NCBI GenBank assembly: GCA_947591115.1
Contig: CANQCX010000052.1
Location: 1 to 10,281, forward strand
DNA length: 10,281 nt
Source of the DNA: an uncultured Lachnospiraceae bacterium
GTDB taxonomy: Bacteria > Bacillota > Clostridia > Lachnospirales > Lachnospiraceae
Reading direction: 5' to 3'
Part shown: positions 7,275-10,281 of the stretch, piece by piece
How the letters are laid out: each line of letters begins with the position of its first letter
Numbering within the stretch: position 1 is the stretch's first letter
Notes under the pieces: model-generated
Seen by the model: only the letters and a program-made list of their open reading frames with translations
What the model was told of the DNA's origin: nothing
Databases searched by the model: none
Made by a program: the position numbers and the translations under genes

Positions 7275-7314
7275 AAAAAACTTCTGCCCCGGCATCTTTG
7301 CCCAAGCAGAAGTT
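7275..7314 (-). terminator. Rho-independent terminator of the Cys-rich miniprotein gene
   Basis: A perfect 9-bp stem AACTTCTGC/GCAGAAGTT (arms 7306-7314 and 7279-7287) has an 18-base loop that can form a short inner GGC/GCC stem. On the minus strand a run of six U starts inside the closing arm (7275-7280). It lies about 40 bases after the stop at 7353. Confidence 0.8.
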
Positions 7315-7352
7315 CCCTCTCCTAAAATATAATTCACGACCGACACCCCCTA

Positions 7353-7529
7353 TTACGCCAGCCGCTTCCATTGTTTACTGCATTTATAATAAGAATAAAA
7401 CATACAATGCTCCGCCTGCTCGCAACGCGACGGCGCACTTTCGATATTGCACTGGCAGTTGACGATCGCATCCGCCTTTCCCTTGCAAACCCCTTTCATC
7501 ATAACATCATCCAGCACTTCGTCTGACAT
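7353..7529 (-). CDS. Cys-rich 58-residue miniprotein, unknown function
   Basis: A 58-codon reading frame starts at ATG 7529 with GAGGG six bases upstream and ends TAA TAG. I do not recognise the family. It has six cysteines (15, 25, 27, 36, 42, 50) and one histidine (41), an acidic N-terminus (MSDEVLDD) and a basic C-terminal tail (KQWKRLA). There is no signal peptide or membrane segment, so the cysteines would sit in the reducing cytoplasm, which favours metal binding over disulfides; that is inference. Support for a real gene comes from the ribosome binding site, a TATAAT upstream and a proper terminator downstream. It is a stand-alone unit between the candidate RNA gene and the phosphodiesterase gene. 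Confidence 0.72.
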   Translation of the reverse strand: MSDEVLDDVMMKGVCKGKADAIVNCQCNIESAPSRCEQAEHCMFYSYYKCSKQWKRLA

Positions 7530-7616
7530 TCTTTTCCCTCGCTCTCGTTTTCTTTCATGCCCGCTCCCGGGTAATATCAGGAAACGGAATCGCTTATCTT
7601 GTTCTCAACGAAAACC

Positions 7617-7622
7617 ATTATA
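7617..7622 (-). promoter_or_regulatory. Possible -10 element of the Cys-rich miniprotein gene
   Basis: A perfect TATAAT on the minus strand lies about 90 bases before the ATG at 7529. No good -35 is found at 16-18 bases (TGGCTT only), so it is weak or needs an activator. The implied leader is about 80 bases. Confidence 0.4.
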
Positions 7623-7676
7623 CAATATCTTGTACCAGAAAGCCATAATGCAATTGTTACAAATCACGAAAAAATC

Positions 7677-7712
7677 TTTTGGCAATTTTTCCACTTGACG
7701 AATCAGCCAAAA
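7677..7712 (-). repeat. 7-bp inverted repeat, weak terminator-like
   Basis: TTTTGGC (7677-7683) and GCCAAAA (7706-7712) flank 22 bases. The minus strand continues GATTTTTT, so this could be a weak second terminator behind the candidate RNA gene. The loop is long and the stem AT-rich. Confidence 0.25.
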
Positions 7713-7770
7713 TGAGGTAGGGACTTTATACGATGCGCATCCGCCGGAGGGTTTTCTGTATTTTATGGTA

Positions 7771-8163
7771 TAAAAAGGCATCGTCTGAATTATCTCTCAT
7801 TCAGACGATGCCTATAATTCTTCATTATCCAATGGATTTTACCTCTCTTTTGCTGCAACTGCAGCCTTATTCTTCTTTACGAAATACTTTCCTTCCCGAT
7901 TCTCTCTCGTTTCGTTTTACCTCAAATGGCTTTCTGTGGAATGACTCCGTATACGATCAGGTACTTAATTCGAAGCTCCTTCCGATTTTCTTCTGATTGT
8001 CCGCCACTGGTTTCCTGATTAAGACCGGTGTGTTTCGCCGCTTCTTACAATACTTATGTTCCCGTTGGACCGTACCTCCTGTTCTTAGATTTCATCCACC
8101 GACTTTCTCGTCATCGGTCGAATGATGTTTTGATTTTGGTTTGTGTTCTGTCTTTGTTTTGTT
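7771..8163 (-). ncRNA. Candidate small RNA of about 390 nt, no recognised family
   Basis: The unit is bounded by a near-consensus promoter and a perfect terminator on the same strand. Inside, all three minus-strand frames are broken. Only micro-ORFs are found: 9 codons at 8085-8114, 13 codons at 8054-8095, and a GTG-started 16 codons at 7957-8007. The first 50 or so bases are A/C-rich and look unstructured, followed by a small hairpin (ACCGA/TCGGT, inside CATC/GATG). A full AGGAGGT (8074-8080) has no start codon at a workable distance. The 3' half is purine-rich with a GCTGC/GCAGC hairpin before the terminator. I see no tmRNA, RNase P, 6S, SRP, T-box or riboswitch signature. It could instead be the remains of a small protein gene. 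Confidence 0.5.
7772..7812 (-). terminator. Strong terminator of the candidate small RNA
   Basis: A perfect 14-bp stem GGCATCGTCTGAAT (arms 7799-7812 and 7777-7790) with an 8-base loop is followed on the minus strand by five U and AU (7772-7776). The plus strand has no U-run, so it acts on minus-strand transcription, and no protein gene ends nearby on that strand. Confidence 0.9.
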
Positions 8164-8169
8164 GTATTT

Positions 8170-8240
8170 AATATAGCACGCAATAAAACCTTTGTCAACA
8201 CTTTTTTCAAAAATTTTTTCAAAAAATTATTTTATTATTT
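8170..8240 (-). promoter_or_regulatory. Very strong sigma-A promoter with A-tract upstream element
   Basis: On the minus strand consensus TTGACA (8193-8198), a 17-base spacer and TATATT (8170-8175) are preceded by alternating runs of five or six A or T (8202-8207, 8209-8213, 8214-8219, 8221-8226), resembling an UP element. It is the closest to consensus in the window and drives no intact protein gene. The expected start is near 8163. Confidence 0.85.
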
Positions 8241-8301
8241 TTCTTTTTGTGCGATTATTATATTGTTTTCTGACTATTTGCATTTTTTCCCGCATTTCAA
8301 C

Positions 8302-9072
8302 TTAAATGTCCAGCTCATGAAGCAGATGCAGATGATACTTTTCCACCAGATCCAGACACTTGTAATAGCTGCTCCGGTCTTTGATATGATCTACGCAATG
8401 CGCATCCAGTCCCAGAATAACTTCGTTTCCTTCTTCTCCTGCCAGCTTCCAGAATTTTTCCGCCGGATAAAACTTGCCCTCTCCTACGCCCAGAACATTG
8501 ATTTCCAATGGGATCCCCAGCTTTTTTAATTCTCGGCACAGACGTCCCATCTCCCACTCATAAACCGAATCCAACCCCTGATAATTCATCAGGTCGGGAT
8601 GAGCCAGATAACGGTAGCTGCCTGTCCGCATTCCCTCGATGACCGTATCGACATATTCCCGTATGCGGTTTTCATCGTCCGTCGGCGTTCCCGTATACGG
8701 CCCCAGCTCTTCGCTGCGCAGAAAATGCTGTCCCATGATCAGATAATCGCAGCCGATCTCATGGCACATCCTCATCTGCTCCTCATAAAAATCCGTAATG
8801 TATTCCGCCTCAAAACCCAAAAGCAGCCGGATCCTGCCCGCATATTCCTTCCGCAGCTCCCGAATGCATGCCGCATACTCCGCCGCCTGCTGCATCGTCA
8901 TCCGAATACGGGAAACATATCCGCCGCGGAACGGGCAGGGAATATGATCGGAAAATCCAAATGTACGAATCCCCATTTCCAGCGCCGCATCAATATATTC
9001 TCTCTCCGTTCCGTACGCATGAAGGCACCTCCATGTGTGCGCATGATAATTCGCCGTTAAAAAATCAGCCAT
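8302..9072 (-). CDS. hisK: PHP-domain histidinol-phosphatase (HisK family)
   Basis: This is a 256-residue PHP-superfamily hydrolase. Family members of this size usually dephosphorylate histidinol phosphate, the penultimate step of histidine synthesis, using a trinuclear metal site. Likely ligands are visible: NYHAHT (H10, H12), FSDH (D42, H43), GFEAEY (E88), GQHF (H116), AHPD (H158) and GLDAHCVDH (D223, H225). The start at 9072 fits the family N-terminus; the ribosome binding site (AAAGGGG, 11 bases away) is mediocre. No other his genes are visible. I see no hairpin terminator between its stop and the strong promoter at 8198. A related PHP phosphoesterase with another substrate remains possible. 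Confidence 0.85.
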   Translation of the reverse strand: MADFLTANYHAHTWRCLHAYGTEREYIDAALEMGIRTFGFSDHIPCPFRGGYVSRIRMTMQQAAEYAACIRELRKEYAGRIRLLLGFEAEYITDFYEEQMRMCHEIGCDYLIMGQHFLRSEELGPYTGTPTDDENRIREYVDTVIEGMRTGSYRYLAHPDLMNYQGLDSVYEWEMGRLCRELKKLGIPLEINVLGVGEGKFYPAEKFWKLAGEEGNEVILGLDAHCVDHIKDRSSYYKCLDLVEKYHLHLLHELDI

Positions 9073-9122
9073 TTTTCTTCTGCCCCTTTCACGTTTCCGT
9101 AATAGACGTTATTTCGGATTTG

Positions 9123-9151
9123 ATTGTAACACTTTTTTCCCGTACTTACAA
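9123..9151 (-). promoter_or_regulatory. Sigma-A promoter of the histidinol-phosphatase gene
   Basis: TTGTAA (9146-9151), 17 bases, then TACAAT (9123-9128), with TGT before the -10. The layout and the AAAAGTGTTACAAT block match the secA promoter. Its -35 lies only seven bases from that of the divergent membrane-protein promoter. Confidence 0.65.
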
Positions 9152-9158
9152 ATTTTGA

Positions 9159-9187
9159 TTGTCAAATTCTGCCGTCGGCGTTATAAT
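9159..9187 (+). promoter_or_regulatory. Sigma-A promoter of the membrane-protein gene
   Basis: TTGTCA (9159-9164), a 17-base spacer and TATAAT (9182-9187) on the plus strand differ from consensus at one position. The expected start is near 9194, about 30 bases before the ATG at 9225. Confidence 0.85.
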
Positions 9188-9208
9188 AATTTTATTAAAA
9201 TTTTATAA
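9181..9208. repeat. AT-rich near-palindrome over the -10 and start site
   Basis: Arms TTATAA and AATTTTA, then TAAAATT and TTATAA, pair over 13 positions with a single bulged T and one central base. The repeat covers the -10 and the presumed transcription start, an operator-like position. AT-rich sequence forms such repeats easily by chance. Confidence 0.4.
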
Positions 9209-9224
9209 ACAAGGGGGGATTTTT

Positions 9225-10262
9225 ATGTTATTCCAAGTATACGGCGAAAATTCCTATTGGCAGCTTTTCGGTCTGATCATTGTATTTACCGCACTGATCC
9301 TTGTCAATGAAATCGCACGCCGTTCCAAAGCAGGAGGAATTTTTGCATTTCTGATTCTTCCGGCTGCTTTAACCGTTTATTTCATCGCCATTTACATTGG
9401 CGCGGCAAACGGTGCCGAGTGGGCGCTCAACAACCCGACTTATGTCAATATGAACAGTTGGTTCCACTATGCCAAATTGTATGCGGCGACCGCCGGCTGT
9501 ATCGGATTTATGATGCTGAAATACAAATGGAGCATCGGAAAAACCGAATGGTTCAAAGTATTTCCGTTTGTGATCGTAGCGATCAACATCTTAATTGCGG
9601 TAGGAAGCGACTTTGAATCCGCGATCCGCGGTGCGATCGCATTTTCCGAGACCGGCTCAAGCTGGTGGCTCTCTTCCGAGGGCGTATGGCTCTACGGCGG
9701 ATGGTGGAACGTGGTAAACGGCATTGCCGGCATCTTAAATATTTTATGTATGACCGGATGGTGGGGAATCTACTCCTCCAAAAAGCATGACGACATGCTT
9801 TGGCCGGATATGACGTGGGCGTTTATTCTGGCTTACGATCTGTGGAACTTTGAATACACTTATAACAACCTGCCGACTCATGCATGGTACTGCGGTATCG
9901 CGCTGCTGCTGGCTCCGACGTTTGCAAACCTGCTCTGGAACAAGGGCGGCTGGATCCAGAACCGCGCCAATACGCTGGCTCTCTGGTGCATGTTCGCTCA
10001 GGTATTCCCGTTATTCCAAGATCAGGGCAAATTCGCGGTTATTCCAAGCCTGTACACCGACGGATTTATGGATAAGGCAATCCACCCGACGACTGCCAAT
10101 CCAACCGCACAGGGCGTTGTAGGACTTCTGGCTCTGGGTGCAAATATCCTTGTCTTTGCATGGATCATCAAACGCTCCATCGAGCAGAAGAAGAATCCGT
10201 ATAAGAACGAAATCTGGAAGGGTACCAAAGATTTCGAGGAAGCTATGGCAAGAGCGGAATAA
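9225..10262 (+). CDS. Trp-rich multi-spanning membrane protein, probably DUF5692 family
   Basis: This 345-residue integral membrane protein has about nine hydrophobic segments (roughly 11-29, 38-60, 83-100, 112-128, 160-181, 196-213, 219-238, 249-266, 297-315) and a charged cytoplasmic-looking tail (RSIEQKKNPYKNEIWKGTKD). It contains 21 tryptophans (about 6%), many near membrane edges, including three WW pairs at 147-148, 160-161 and 179-180. Polar or acidic residues lie within or next to the helices, for example D205 and E210 in AYDLWNFEYTYNN. I recall similar clostridial proteins filed as DUF5692; that name is from memory. The start at 9225 has AAGGGGGG seven bases upstream. An in-frame TTG at 9159 lies inside the -35 box and is excluded. 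It is a single gene divergent from the phosphatase gene. Function is unknown. Confidence 0.88.
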   Translation: MLFQVYGENSYWQLFGLIIVFTALILVNEIARRSKAGGIFAFLILPAALTVYFIAIYIGAANGAEWALNNPTYVNMNSWFHYAKLYAATAGCIGFMMLKYKWSIGKTEWFKVFPFVIVAINILIAVGSDFESAIRGAIAFSETGSSWWLSSEGVWLYGGWWNVVNGIAGILNILCMTGWWGIYSSKKHDDMLWPDMTWAFILAYDLWNFEYTYNNLPTHAWYCGIALLLAPTFANLLWNKGGWIQNRANTLALWCMFAQVFPLFQDQGKFAVIPSLYTDGFMDKAIHPTTANPTAQGVVGLLALGANILVFAWIIKRSIEQKKNPYKNEIWKGTKDFEEAMARAE

Positions 10263-10281
10263 TCAAACATACAACGTTTTT

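Noticed and set aside
7499..7557. A 19-codon ORF starting at ATG 7557, overlapping the Cys-rich gene in another frame
   Set aside because: It is very short, has only a mediocre GGGAG before it and ends inside the Cys-rich gene. A regulatory leader peptide is possible, but nothing in the sequence supports one.
7733..7996. An 87-codon plus-strand open frame
   Set aside because: It runs straight through the perfect terminator hairpin at 7777-7812, lacks a well-placed ribosome binding site and reads as low-complexity hydrophobic/Ser-rich sequence. It is the complement of the candidate RNA.
7771..8163. tmRNA, RNase P RNA, 6S RNA, SRP RNA, T-box or known riboswitch
   Set aside because: I looked for the conserved cores (tmRNA 3' CCA-type acceptor, GAGGAAAGUCC of RNase P, GGAAGCAGCC-like SRP loop, T-box UGGN/terminator motif, SAM and lysine boxes) and found none. 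Only a remote ACAGAAAGCC resemblance to RNase P was seen, and in the wrong place.
9159..9224. TTG at 9159 as start of the membrane-protein gene
   Set aside because: It is part of the -35 box and would lie upstream of the transcription start. AAGGGGGG directs initiation to the ATG at 9225.
1..10281. CRISPR arrays, insertion sequences, tRNA or rRNA genes, prophage or defence genes
   Set aside because: I saw no direct repeat series, transposase, terminal inverted repeats with target duplications, cloverleaf or rRNA core sequence. The window is ordinary chromosomal backbone apart from the items reported.

Overview
The window looks like chromosomal DNA of a spore-forming, low-to-moderate-GC Firmicute, most likely a Lachnospiraceae-type clostridium. 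The basis is protein resemblance (SecA, dipicolinate synthase subunits, clostridial aspartokinase, HisK-type PHP phosphatase), strong AGGAGG-type ribosome binding sites and classic hairpin-plus-U terminators. The genus cannot be fixed from the sequence. Almost everything is read on the minus strand; only the last gene is on the plus strand.

Layout, in plus-strand coordinates. The 5' two-thirds of secA (preprotein translocase ATPase) runs off the left edge and starts at 1985 behind its own promoter. A strong terminator (2081-2123) separates it from the overlapping pair dpaA-dpaB (2162-3576), which encodes dipicolinate synthase for the spore core. Upstream of dpaA lies a sigma-K-like promoter fused to a 13-bp inverted repeat that covers the ribosome binding site. 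Then come a six-TM methyl-accepting protein without a HAMP domain (3651-5120), a monofunctional aspartokinase with its own terminator and sigma-A promoter (5276-6595), a YfcE-type metallophosphodiesterase (6702-7184), and an unannotated 58-residue Cys-rich miniprotein (7353-7529).

The 772 bases from 7530 to 8301 hold no convincing protein gene. They contain a near-consensus promoter with A/T tracts upstream (8170-8240), about 390 bases with no intact ORF, and a perfect 14-bp-stem terminator (7772-7812). This is the best candidate in the window for an undescribed small RNA. Beyond it are a PHP-family histidinol-phosphatase (8302-9072) and, divergently, a Trp-rich multi-spanning membrane protein (9225-10262) of an uncharacterised family. 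The two are driven by back-to-back promoters.

Functional links: aspartokinase commits aspartate to the lysine/diaminopimelate pathway, whose intermediate 4-hydroxy-tetrahydrodipicolinate is the substrate of DpaAB. Having these genes close together recalls the spoVFA-spoVFB-asd-dapG-dapA cluster of Bacillus subtilis, but here a chemoreceptor-like gene and separate promoters and terminators split them into individual units. The other genes show no obvious pathway link.
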